From Merluccius polli (Eukaryota; Chordata; Actinopteri; Gadiformes; Merlucciidae), in assembly GCA_030340625.1 (NCBI GenBank), contig JAOPHQ010003976.1, positions 637,001 to 701,000 of the forward strand: DNA of 64,000 nucleotides, written 5' to 3'. Position numbers and translations under genes: made by a program. The notes under the pieces were generated by a model. The model saw nothing but the letters and a program-made list of their open reading frames with translations. It was not told the DNA's origin and made no database searches. Of the stretch, positions 1 through 50,130 are shown in pieces; within the stretch, counting starts at the first letter, position 1, and every line of letters starts with the position of its first letter.

Positions 1-110
1 CCTGTCAGGTATGTCTACACAGGGATCACACTCTCCATCTCGCTCAGGCCTGACTAGGGTAAGTGTCCCACTTCAGGTCACTAGGAATAATTAAATCAGT
101 ATTATATATT

Positions 111-155
<45 letters not shown>

Positions 156-1547
156 CAATGCATTTACATTACATTTTCTATTGTAATTTGAAGCAAATAA
201 AATCGTAAATCATACATTTATTGCAGATGCAGTCTGCCGAATTTCCTATAGAGGGCGACAAAGGAGCACCAGGTATGTGTTTTTGGTGACAGATTCAGCA
301 TTAAAAACATCTCTAAAACAATGAAATGTCACTTTCAAAATACAAAATGGTGGACAGTCCAGCATTACAGAACTGTGTAGAGTAGAAGGCCTCACTGTTG
401 AACCTATCTGTCTCTACCGCTCTCATTTCACAGCTGCTCAGGTGAGTTTCCGGGTTTGACTGTTTGTGTGGCATGCGCATGGCAAATAACCTGCTTTTGC
501 TGCACTCACATCTTGTGTGAAAAATAAATAAATAAATAAAATAAAAGCTTTATTTTTATGTTTGCTTTCTTGATTTTCCTATAATCTTTATTTCCCCCCG
601 CCTGGGATTAATAAAGTAAAAAGTACATCTCATGTCTTTTGCATAATCCGTTTTTGTGCACAACCTTCACAATTTTTCGGTTTGCATCTTGTGCAATGCA
701 TGCACAAGCATATAACACAGTGTATCGACATGGATACACGCTTCACAGCTTCCTGTTGTTGTGTTCGGCTATCTCTATTTAGCTGGTCTGTTTAGATGAC
801 CCTGTGTGTGTGTGTGTGTGCGTGTGCGTGTGCGTGTGCGTGTGCGTGCGTGTGTGTGTAGGATGGAGAGGCACGGAGGGAGAGGCTGGACAGAGGAAAC
901 TCACTCCCTAGTATTCTGGAGCAAAAGGTAACCGCAGTCTTCATGACACACCACCACTACCATCTCATCATCATGATGTGAGCATTGGAGATGTGAACCC
1001 AGTATCTTTTAGTCGCTATGTTTTGTCATGCTCAACAATGTTGTAACTGTATTTTGTAAATAATGTTTTTTTAAATGTAACCCACCATTCTGTAATTGTA
1101 ATCATTAAACGTAATCCGTTACTGTAATCTACGATCCTTTTAGAAAATAAGTTAGCAATTTTTCAAAAATGTGTAAATATAAAACATAACAAAGCCTTGA
1201 TACTCAGAATATTGGCAAAAAATATATTATATATTATTAATATTAAATATATACAAAACAGTTGACCTGTCATGCATGTATTCGTCTCTGTCCAGGTCCA
1301 CCCGTACGAAGCGCTCATTGTGACCCACAGAGGGCGCAATAAGCTGCCGCCTGGGGTTGACCGGACCAGACTGGAGGTATGACTCTCTCACCTGGGGAGG
1401 ATCAGGGGGAAGCTAATGAGCGAGAGAGAGGGAGGAGATGGAGATATATATAGAGAGAGAGCGAGGGCGAGATGGAGGAGAGCGATATCAATGTTTGCCT
1501 TCTGTCCTCAAGAGTGTGTGTATGATAGAGGTGGGGAGAGAGAGGGG

Positions 1548-1594
<47 letters not shown>

Positions 1595-1685
1595 AGAGAG
1601 AGAGAAAAAGAGAGAGAGAGAAAAAGAGAGAGAGAGAAAAAGAGAAAAAGAGGGAGGAAGAGAAAAAGAGGGAGGAAGAGAAAGA

Positions 1686-1762
<77 letters not shown>

Positions 1763-1834
1763 AAGAGAAAAAGAGGGAGGAAGAGAAAAAGAGGGAGGAA
1801 GAGAAAAAGAGGGAGGAAGAGAAAAAGAGGGAGG

Positions 1835-1887
<53 letters not shown>

Positions 1888-2033
1888 GAGATACCAATGG
1901 TTACCTTCTCTCCCGGCAGAGGCATCTGTCTCCAGAGGATTTTCAGCAGCTGTTTGGGATGGCCATCGCCGAGTTCGACCGCCTGTCACTATGGAAACGA
2001 AATGAACTCAAGAAGAAAGTCTCACTTTTCTAA
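1..2033 (+). CDS. dmtn: dematin actin-binding protein, 3' end (partial, six exons)
   Basis: Dematin bundles actin filaments in the membrane skeleton and at the cell cortex. Exons seen: 1-58 (cut by the window edge), 227-272, 434-441 (8-nt microexon), 862-927, 1296-1376 and 1920-2033 (stop TAA 2031-2033). All junctions are GT-AG and in phase. The translated pieces follow dematin: a linker with LTRMQSAEF, then LDRGNSLPSILEQK (human dematin has MDRGNSLPCVLEQK), then the villin headpiece. The headpiece starts VHPYEALIVTHRGRNKLPPG and ends LWKRNELKKKVSLF, the F-actin-binding KKxxxLF tail. abLIM proteins have a similar headpiece, but the RGNSLP linker and the neighbouring ppp3cc favour dematin. The 862 exon has its acceptor in a (TG)n tract, and the last intron is mostly (GA)n. 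The upstream exons lie outside the window. Confidence 0.9.
1534..1886. repeat. (GA)n polypurine tract in dmtn last intron
   Basis: About 350 bp of almost pure purine: (GA)n with AAAAGAG and GGGAGGAAGAG sub-repeats, ending about 33 bp before the last-exon acceptor. The long reading frames here (SLSLSL, REREKE) are artefacts of the repeat. Confidence 0.95.
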
Positions 2034-3340
2034 CAGGAAGTGACCTCATTACTTGAAACGAGTGAACTACTGCTGTGTTTAAACTAAGGACCCTTAAAGA
2101 GTAACCAATCGCATCCATAAAATCAAACGTCAGGGACTCCCATCGGCTGACGTCGTACCGGGCGATGCCACCTGTGACATCATCACGTGGCGCCGGTTGT
2201 ATTCGCTGACGTTTGCTTGTTGGGGATTGGTTAACCTTTAACCAAATGCTAAACCGTGGAACAACGATAGTATAGTATCTGCCATAATAGTCTATACTAC
2301 TAACCCAACCAAAACCTCCCGTCTGTGACCCTATCCTATAGACACGGCTCTGCCGGCCGTGCAGAGTGGACTATATATAGTATAATGATTCTGATCTCAT
2401 TATTATACAGCGTATATATAAAGTATAACGCCGGCTCTTACTAACCTATGACTCGGACACTGAGGAACCTCAACTGGTGCACTGGCAGTTGACTGGTCAG
2501 CATTCCAAGTGGAGACGCCTCTCCCACATTTCTAGTGCTGCACTAACAATCACCGTAGCTAGCCGTCAGCATCCCATCTCCTAGACACACATAGTTTTAT
2601 TTATTAAAGAATATGATATATATATATACGACGATTTGGACCCGTAGTAGACCATGTTATTACCGTCCTTAGGCGAATGGCATCTCATCGGAGAGAACAA
2701 CATTGTGAAGGTTTGATATTATTAGGGGGAATATAACATCCAGTAGGCCTAGTTTGTCATATTTGAGCGTTAAGGATAAGTTGCCATGGAGCGAATGAGC
2801 TCTGGATGGGAAGTTATTTATTTGTTGACTGTATTTTTCACTTATCTGCGTTAGGCAGCCGATTTGTTACATTATATTGCCTTTTTTTTTTTATTGTTAT
2901 GAAAAAACACATTCTCTGTACAGATTTCCCATGAGCCCCAATGAGTGTTGTGGACGAGGCCTTGAAATTGCTTCTTTTTTTTTCATCTATACAAATGGCA
3001 TATTTCAAATGAAAACATACTACTAATCAATTAGGTGTCTATTCAGATCTTGTCATGAGGTAGAGGAGCTTATCCAATAACTGAAATGCACTATGCCTTG
3101 GTCGTCTTGTGGTGTGTTCATTCATTATCGATCACGATTGCTCCATCCTGCTTTGCTTTCTGCCAAACTGCCATACATACATCCACTCTCCTTTCTGTTG
3201 TACAATGAAGCAAAATAAATTAAATACGCCAAATAGAGGGTTAGGGTTGTTTTTTTTTACAAAACAATGGATGTCCAATAAAATTCAGGACTATGAAGAG
3301 CCTCAAAAGCAGATCCACAAAACAGTGAAAATGTGAGGTA
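2034..3340 (+). other. dmtn 3'UTR / intergenic
   Basis: AT-rich sequence downstream of the dmtn stop with no recognisable coding exon. A possible polyadenylation signal AATAAA lies at 3214-3219, which would give a 3'UTR of about 1.2 kb. The extent of the UTR is inferred, not seen. Confidence 0.4.
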
Positions 3341-3584
3341 CACTTCATTCAAGCTCTGCATGAATTACCTCTCATTTGTCTAAATGGGTTCCTGCATTGT
3401 GTTGCTAAGCACCGTTTGGTCTGCACATAAAACATCTTGGCCAGTTCCCTCTGCCATTGGACGAGCTCGACAGTGGATCGTCCAATGACATCTGCCTTGT
3501 AGACCGCAGTGCAGCAAGGCCAATACATACATGTCAGAGGTATAGGAGCCCAAACACACAAACGCCAAGTTATTTTTAAATTTT

Positions 3585-31351
<27,767 letters not shown>

Positions 31352-31516
31352 GGTCCTCTCCTCGGTGGGGGGGGAGGGGGGGGGCTTAAAAGCGGGCACA
31401 CACCTGAAAACGGGTTTAAATCCCGAAAACTTGACGAGAGATACCCTGATTAGCTAGCTAGCCTAGCCGCCGCGCTAAGCTAGCCGTGTGTGTGTGTGTG
31501 TGTGTGTGCGCCTGTT

Positions 31517-31551
<35 letters not shown>

Positions 31552-31704
31552 GCGCCTCCGGTATCCCTCCTGCGACAGGACCAAGACCAAGCAAGACCTG
31601 CTAACACAGTTTCAGGCTCGGATCCGGATCACAGTTTTGACGCTAACCTAAAGGGGTGGTGGTGGTGGTGAAAGGGGGGAGGAAAGGGGGGAGGGAGGGT
31701 GGGT

Positions 31705-31735
<31 letters not shown>

Positions 31736-32300
31736 ACGGGTATATCTCGTTAACCTGCAAAATTAACAGCTCGCCTTGTGTGTGTCTTCCCTTTTCTGCT
31801 GTCTCTCTAGCGATGAAGAGGAAGAAGGAGGAAGGAAGGAGGAGGAGGAGGAAAAGGATCAATGTCTCTGTGCTGTGAGGATGGGTCGCGTCGCCCTGGA
31901 AACGAGCGAGACTCCCTGCAGGTCGTGGTCGGATCACGTCCTGGGTCGCATCCCCTCCAGTCTGCGGCCGGAGTGCATGTGTTGCAGTAGCAGGTCGTGT
32001 TGTGGTTTGGGGGGGGGAGAGAGAGAGAGAGAGAGAGACGTGTGTGTGTGTGTGTGTGTGTAAGGGAGGGAGGGAGGGAGGGGGGGGAGGAAGTGGGAGA
32101 GGCTTTGGTTTTTTGCTTTTTTGGTCGTGATCCGGCGCGTCGCCGTCCGCGTCGTCGTCCAGACTCCTCTCTTCTGCTGCCCCGGATTACAGTAATCCAC
32201 CTCAAGAGGATTTCCTCCTACAACATGGCCGGGTGGGGGGTGGATGGGGGGGTCTCCCTCCCTCACCCTCCTCACCCCCCCCATTCACAATTTGCTGTGG
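31352..32300. promoter_or_regulatory. CpG-rich upstream region of ppp3cc
   Basis: Sequence upstream of the ppp3cc ATG (31351, minus strand) is CpG- and GC-rich, with many GT and G tracts (31486-31550, 31705-31734) and purine-rich runs. It is the expected promoter location, but no TATA box or transcription start can be named. Confidence 0.4.
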
Positions 32301-32400
32301 CTCGTTTTATATATACTAGACCCGGACCCGGGAGGGAGGACTGTGGTGGACCCCTACTAGGACTACCGGTGCTGCCATTAACACGACGACAGCAGCCTGT

Positions 32401-32437
<37 letters not shown>

Positions 32438-33860
32438 CGTTGAATATGTGAGTTTTTGGGTTGTATGGCGTTATGCAACCTGCAATGCATTTATGGTGGG
32501 GTCGTTTTGACTCCTATTATATTACCGTCATTATGTTCCCATGGCCTGGATAACACACTGCCTGAGGTGCACAAAATACAAATACAAAAAAGAAAAAGAA
32601 AAAAGAAAAGAAAGGTAGATGACAAAAAGTGTTGCCTAAAAAAAAAAGATGGTTGTGTGCGGAGATCCGTTTTTTATTTGCACTTTCTCCTCATTTGCTC
32701 TTTGCGCTGAAGCGACACCCAGAGGCAATTGACTAATTAGCGACTGTGCAATTACGGGGCTGAGCGTCACGCACACACACACACACACACCGCCTGGTGG
32801 TGATAACCGCCGATAACCGCACGGATGTGGGATTGATTTATTTATGCTTTGATGTGCATGTTACATGATATATGCATGTGTTTTCGGACGGGGGGGGGGG
32901 GGGGGGGGGGGCATCAACACAACGTGCCTATGGACACAACACCTGTGATGTTAGTCTATGGACCGTGCAGGCCCAGGTGTATAATAACCCAATGACTGCT
33001 TGGAGATATCTATACAAGAGTCCTTTCCATGCACACTTTTATCAAAGCATGCACATTGTAGATACCAACCTATATTTCACCATGTACTACGATACTAACG
33101 ATAGGAGTAGGCTGCACTAAGGGGGTCATATGTCAGTGAAGTAGTACAAGGCTCATTGTGTTACAAAACCCATTGTGTCCAACACAGAGCAACAGCACGA
33201 CCTGGTGGCCAGTAGAGGATAGTACTGATAGTGTGGTTTCTTTTTTTATGTGGACAAACTATAAAACTTGAGGACCTTTCACACAGAAAAGGTGACTCTT
33301 TTTCCTAACCTAATGTTTTTATTTCTTTATGCTTAGCTATATTCCCAGGTTATCCCCCCCTCCCCCGCCCCATGAACACATTTATGATCTCGATATTCAA
33401 TTCAAAGTCAATTCTTTGATCATTTTCTTTATCTTTCATGAGTAGAACAGAGCAGACCATGTTTTTTTTTTAATTCATTATTTAAATTATTTTTTATTTT
33501 ATTTTCGTCTGCCAAAGTCATTACAAATAGGTCTGCTTGTATATTCTCCTTATCACAATGAATTACCTAATGTGGATCTCAAAAGGCAATGGAAAAACTC
33601 CCCAGTGGGAACAGGACCGAGACTTATAAGGCCCACACACAGCGGGTCCCTCCTTCTAGGGATGGTTAGGAGGTTCAATAGTCTGTTTAGACAGACAACA
33701 GCTAAAAAAAAAACACAATAGTGAGTTAAAAATATAAAATAAAGTATGAAGACAAAATCAAACGATCAAAAATTGTTCAGCATTAAAACGCCAATTGACT
33801 TTCATTAAGCAGAGTATTAGTTGCTATAGCTCCAGGGGAAAAATAGCAGCCTAACACTTG
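32301..33860. other. intergenic, nothing recognised
   Basis: Between the ppp3cc promoter region and myl5. It contains a (TAA)n tract at 32404-32437, a G22 run at 32890-32911 and AT-rich DNA. No exon, RNA gene or clear transposon end was recognised. Confidence 0.5.
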
Positions 33861-33879
33861 TTTTACTCATCACCAACAG

Positions 33880-34120
33880 CTGTCCGGTCTCTGGTGAATC
33901 CCGGGTCTCCAGGGTACCTTGGTTTTGCCAAACTACTTCACCATGTAAGGAGAACTTCTGCTGGGATGGGGGTCCCAATTACAACCCCCCAGACCCCGTT
34001 TCACCGACCTGCCATCATCACATGGCCTAGTCCATCTCCACAGCTGTTGTATTTAAGACCTCTGCCGTCCAACTGCTTGGCGCAACCACCAGAGCAGCGG
34101 CACTACGAACAGGACGAGCG
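33880..34120 (+). promoter_or_regulatory. myl5 promoter and 5'UTR (candidate)
   Basis: Upstream of the myl5 start are E-boxes CAGCTG (33879 region and 34041-34046) and a TATA-like TATTTAAG at 34050-34057, a spacing suitable for initiation near 34080. E-boxes close to a TATA box are common in striated-muscle genes. This is a motif-level inference. Confidence 0.45.
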
Positions 34121-35677
34121 ATGGTACGTACCAACAGCAATTCTTCTATTTGAGTGGCTAGCTTTGTTCTAAAATTGTAAATGAAGCGTACATTGAACGT
34201 ACATAAAGAGTTTACTCCACTATCATGTCACAATGAGATGTTCAGTGAGTCATCTACAACCCACAACGGTTGGACCAAATCCCATGCCTCCATTTAGGCG
34301 AGCAGAAAGACCAAGAAGAAGGAAGGTGGTGCCAAGAGAGCTCAGAGAGCCTCTTCCAACGTCTTCTCCATGTTCGAACAGCCTCAGATCCAGGAGTTTA
34401 AAGAGGTGACGTCACGCGTACAATGTGAAGATGTGTAGCCCTACGTGTTGTTTCGTTGGGGAGGTTGATCACTTCACCATCTCATTGTGTTATTCTCTCA
34501 GGCTTTCACACTCATTGACCAAAACAGGGATGGATTTATCGATAAGGAAGACCTCAAGGACACATACGCATCTTTGGGTTAGTATTACTGTTTCTTTGAT
34601 TAGACATAATGAACTACATGGTTTTCAAAGTGGGGTCCGTGGCATATGGCCAAGGGGTCCACAAAATAATTAATAAAACTCCTAATTTATGCCCCCCCCC
34701 AAAAAAAAGTTACAATTAAACAAGCATGCCTTTGAGATAATTACTCACGACGTCATTTTAATCAAGGGGGACATAACTTGAATAGCCAGTAGGAGGTCAC
34801 AAGACTTCCAATGCACATTAATACGTTTCCTGGCAAGTAATACAAGGAAAATATATTTTTTCCGGTACATTCAATGAGTTAGATTCAGGTTGTAAACTAT
34901 AACAATGGTAGAGGGCGTCCTTGTAAAATTGTTGAACTCCTGATTTAAAGTTTCTTTCTTCACCTATAAACGACTTAATGAAAAATCGAAACTTTTTCTG
35001 TAGGAAAGCTGAACGTGAAAGACGTTGAGCTTGAGGATATGGTGAAAGAAGCGACCGGCCCCATCAACTTCACTATGTTCCTCACACTGTTCGGAGAAAA
35101 GCTGCATGGTGAGATGTGATAATATACACAATAGTTTTATTATGAACCTATATTATATATTAGCCTGGCTTACTTATTGTAGGTACACATGCAGTGCTGG
35201 CTTCATTGTGTGTATCATTACTAATATGTAGGCACAGATCCGGAAGACACCATCTTAAACGCCTTTAAAATGTTTGATCCCGATTCCAAAGGCTTCATAC
35301 ACAAGGATGAGTAAGTGGTCCCATTACTTCTAAACAAAGTATAATTCTATTAAATATATAAAATGTAATTAAAATACTTCTGTACTTTTATTTTAATTTT
35401 TTGGTCATTTTTTCATCTCTTGTTTTCAGATTGCAGGAATTACTGATGAAACAGGCAGATAAGTTTTCCGCTGAGGAGGTAGACATGTTTTACCATGTTT
35501 TCGCTCAAATGTGTTCACATTATTTTCCTGTGTCTAGAAATGTAATTCTCAGTGATCACTCTCATCGTGTTTCAGATTAAGCAGATGTTTCAATCGTCCA
35601 ACATCGACACGACAGGACAACTGGACTACAAATCTCTGTGTTACATCATCACACATGGAGAAGAACAGGAAGAATAA
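34121..35677 (+). CDS. myl5: myosin regulatory light chain 5 (complete, 7 exons)
   Basis: EF-hand regulatory light chain that binds the myosin heavy-chain neck. Exons: 34121-34123 (ATG only), 34298-34405, 34502-34577, 35004-35108, 35232-35310, 35430-35478 and 35576-35677 (TAA). All are GT-AG, phases close, and the product is 173 aa, the human MYL5 length. A first exon with just the initiator codon is typical of this family. The N-terminus RKTKKKEGGAKRAQRASSNV carries the phosphorylatable serine region. EF-hand 1 has a full 12-residue loop (DQNRDGFIDKED). Later hands are degenerate, as is usual. NVFSMFEQ and INFTMFLTLFGEKL also resemble myl7, but RKTKKKEGG and DKEDLKDTYASLG point to myl5. Poly(A) signals: ATTAAA 35763-35768 and AATAAA 35845-35850. 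Confidence 0.93.
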
Positions 35678-36182
35678 AGACTTAATCCCATTCATCTCAT
35701 ATTGACCTGGCATGATGGCGATGTAGTCCATTTCAACACGTCCTTACCGCTCTTTGTTCTCAATTAAACCATTTCCAGTTCCACTTGTGTATTCACAAAT
35801 TACTACATTTAAAATGGTTTGAATGGATTATTTAGTAGTGAGGGAATAAATGGGAGGATCCATTTTGGATGCAACATCACCCTCTCCTGGTCACCTCTGA
35901 ATACATTACAGTAGTGAATTGAATGACCGCAGAAATCCATGGGAAACATTTTATTAAATAAACACTTGAAGACATTTCAATACTTCTGATTGACCATTAT
36001 AATATAATAACAAAATGAAACATTTGTGTACAACACTAGTGAAAGAAAAAGTGCAAAACAAACATGAACAATTCGAATACAATGGCGAATACAATCCAGT
36101 GTTGCGTTTCAGTGCAAGCAGTGGTACCAGTAGTGAGATATTCAGCAGTGAGTGATGCACTTCTTACTTCGTAAAGCAGAGG
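35678..36182. other. convergent 3'UTRs of myl5 and hpse
   Basis: myl5 poly(A) signals lie at 35763 and 35845 (+). The complement of 35950-35955 is AATAAA for hpse (-), 230 bases beyond its stop. The two transcripts end about 100 bp apart. Confidence 0.6.
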
Positions 36183-47708
<11,526 letters not shown>

Positions 47709-47880
47709 AGACCATCAACACCGGGGCCGGTCTCTTCTGGGTTCATTCATCGCGGGCGGGGCAGAGGTGTTTTACACGCAGCCTACTTCCTGGACAACCT
47801 GGCGGACCTGCTGCGTGGGTCTGAGGGGCGGAGTGTGTGTGTGTGTGTGTGTAAAAAGGAACAAATAATGGATGTGGAAA
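47709..47880 (-). promoter_or_regulatory. hpse upstream region
   Basis: GC-rich sequence directly upstream of the hpse ATG, with a GC-box-like GGGCGGGGC at 47754-47762. A likely TATA-less promoter; the start site was not identified. Confidence 0.4.
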
Positions 47881-48017
47881 TATTGTAGGCTACTTTTGGC
47901 CCCATGACCTGTCCTACAGGGAAGACACGTTGTTATTGACGTCATGACATGGTCCTCTCATGAGGCCGACGAGGATCTTACTACACACTGCTGCTTTTAA
48001 CAAGCAAACGTTCTTAA

Positions 48018-48240
48018 CAACGTAAATAACGTAAATAACGTGAACAACGTTAACAACATAAATAACGTTAATAACGTACATAGCGTAAATAACGTCAATA
48101 ACGTAAATAACGTAAATTATGTAAATTACGTAAATTATGTAAATTACGTAAATAATGTAAATAACGTTAATAACGTAAATAACGTTCATAACATAAATAA
48201 CGTTAATTACGTTAACAACGTAACAACGTTAATAACGTTA
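48018..48240. repeat. AACGTAAAT-type short tandem array
   Basis: Degenerate tandem of 9-mers such as AACGTAAAT and AACGTTAAC. It leads into the first copy of the 190-bp unit at 48241. A shorter equivalent (49294-49376) precedes the second copy. Confidence 0.9.
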
Positions 48241-48437
48241 ACAATATCAAAAACCTTTCTCAATCAATACATTCTTATGAAATATAATATAAGACAAGGC
48301 ATGCGTATATTAGATGTATTCTGTATATTTATCAAAATGTTTATTGTGGATCTTGACCCTCTTGACCCTCTGCTGCTCAGCCAGGTCTAGGACACTAACC
48401 ACACACCCCACCGAGATACAGAGAGGGAGACAGGTAA
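48241..48437. repeat. 190-bp direct repeat, copy 1
   Basis: Shares CTTTCTCAATCAATACATTC, GCATGCGTATATT, TGTTTATTGTGGATCTTGAC and CTGCTGCTCAGCCAGGTCTA with 49377-49570. The copies are about 90% or more identical by eye. Confidence 0.93.
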
Positions 48438-48489
48438 ACATTATGGTTAGATAATGGGGTAACCTATTTAACATTCCAACATTCCATCC

Positions 48490-49293
48490 ACATTTACGTA
48501 ACTTACGCAAATTGCGTAAGTTATTTACGTCAATTGCGTAAGTTACGCAATTTACGTAAATAACTTACGTAATTTGCGTAAGTTACGTCAATTGCGTAAG
48601 TTACGCAATTTACGTAAATAACTTACGTAATTTGCGTAAGTTACGTTATTTACGTAAGTTACGCAATTTACGTAAATAACTTACGTAATTTGCGCAACTT
48701 ACGTAAATTGCGTAACTTACGCAATTTACGTAAATAACTTACGTAATTTGCGTAACTTACGTAAATTGCGTAAGTTACGCAATTTACGTAAATAACTTAC
48801 GTAATTTGCGTAAGTTACGTAAATTGCGTAAGTTACGCAAATTACGTAAGTTATTTACGTAAATTGCGTAAGTTACGCAATTTACGTAACTTACGCAAAT
48901 TACGTAAGTTATTTACGTAAATTGCGTAACTTACGCAATTTACGTAACTTATGCAATTTACGTAAATAACTTACGTAATTTGCGTAAGTTACGTAAATTG
49001 CGTAAGTTACGTAAATTGCGTAAGTTACGCAATTTACGTAAATAACTTACGTAATTTGCGTAAGTTACGTAAATTGCGTAAGTTACGCAATTTACGTAAA
49101 TAACTTGCGTAATTTGCGTAAGTTACGTAAATTGCGTAAGTTACGCAATTTACGTAAATAACTTACGTAATTTGCGTAAGTTACGTAAATTGCGTAACTT
49201 ACGCAAATTACGTAAGTTATTTACGTAAATTGCGTAAGTTACGCAATTTACGTAACTTACGCAAATTACGTAAGTTATTTACACAATTTACGT
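48490..49293. repeat. array of 9-bp CpG palindromes (TTRCGYAA)
   Basis: About 800 bp built almost entirely from TTACGTAA, TTGCGTAA, TTACGCAA and TTGCGCAA cores, with a CpG about every 10 bp (six per 60 bases). A higher-order unit of about 58 bp recurs and flips orientation several times (for example near 48530, 48837, 48950 and 49195). No ORF of interest. Confidence 0.95.
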
Positions 49294-49376
49294 AAATTAC
49301 ATAAATAACGTAACAACGTAAATAACGTAAATAACGTTAATGACGTTAACAACGGTAACAACGTTAATAATGTTAA

Positions 49377-49570
49377 TAACGTTAACAATATTAAAAACCT
49401 TTCTCAATCAATACATTCTCATGAAATATAATATAAGACAAGGCATGCGTATATTCTGTATTTTTATCAAAATGTTTATTGTGGATCTTGACCCTCTTGA
49501 CCCCCTGCTGCTCAGCCAGGTCTAGGACACTTACCACACACCCCACCGAGACACGCAGAGGGAGATAAAG
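49377..49570. repeat. 190-bp direct repeat, copy 2
   Basis: Second copy of the unit at 48241-48437, about 1.14 kb downstream in the same orientation, also preceded by an AACGTAAAT array. Together they show a segmental duplication around the palindrome array. Confidence 0.93.
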
Positions 49571-49604
49571 AGAGAGAGACCTGAGCTTGACTGAAGGAGG
49601 ACAC

Positions 49605-49635
<31 letters not shown>

Positions 49636-50130
49636 GTCAGAGAAAATTGCTAGGGCCGAATTTGGTTCCCAGTCCAACCCTGGTCTGGGCTACAGCCCCG
49701 GATTATTTCAATTGCTAGCAACGTCCATGGTCTCTGTCTGTCCGCGTGGACGGGTGTGGTCCTATTTAGCGAGGGCACGTGACGCGCGTCAGCCGCGTCT
49801 GACCGCGTCTCCGCTCCATCACACGCACACATCTTTATTGCTTATGAGGACACTTTCTGTAAAACACTGCGCTTGCGTTTTTCCATGTTCCTCTGTTTCA
49901 ACATGGCTTGTTTTCCTGCTATATCACAAAACATAATGTCATTTCTTTTTTTTTAAATAGATCATAGGACAACAGAATAGATTTCTCTCCATTGTTATTT
50001 TAATCAGATGTTTCTTTCAAGTGGCAAAATAAACTAGTGTTTGACATAAATAGGACAACACATTCAAACGGTTGCGTTAATTATTCTTATGTACATTTAA
50101 AGCATTAAAAAATAAACACGGTTGACATGT
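49571..50130. other. intergenic / helq 3'UTR
   Basis: Contains a C28 run (49608-49635) and then unique sequence. The complement of 49835-49840 is AATAAA, a possible helq poly(A) signal about 290 bases past the stop. Nothing else recognised. Confidence 0.4.

Noticed and set aside
1402..2043. Several long reading frames of SLSLSL or REREKE composition
   Set aside because: Translation of the (GA)n tract in all frames; the real exons here are dmtn 1296-1376 and 1920-2033.
48040..48390. Asn/Val repeat frame (NNVNNV)
   Set aside because: Direct translation of the AACGTAAAT tandem array; no start context, and the second array copy is not open in the same way.
48490..49293. CRISPR-like array
   Set aside because: Units are contiguous 9-bp modules with no unique spacers, in a vertebrate nuclear genome.
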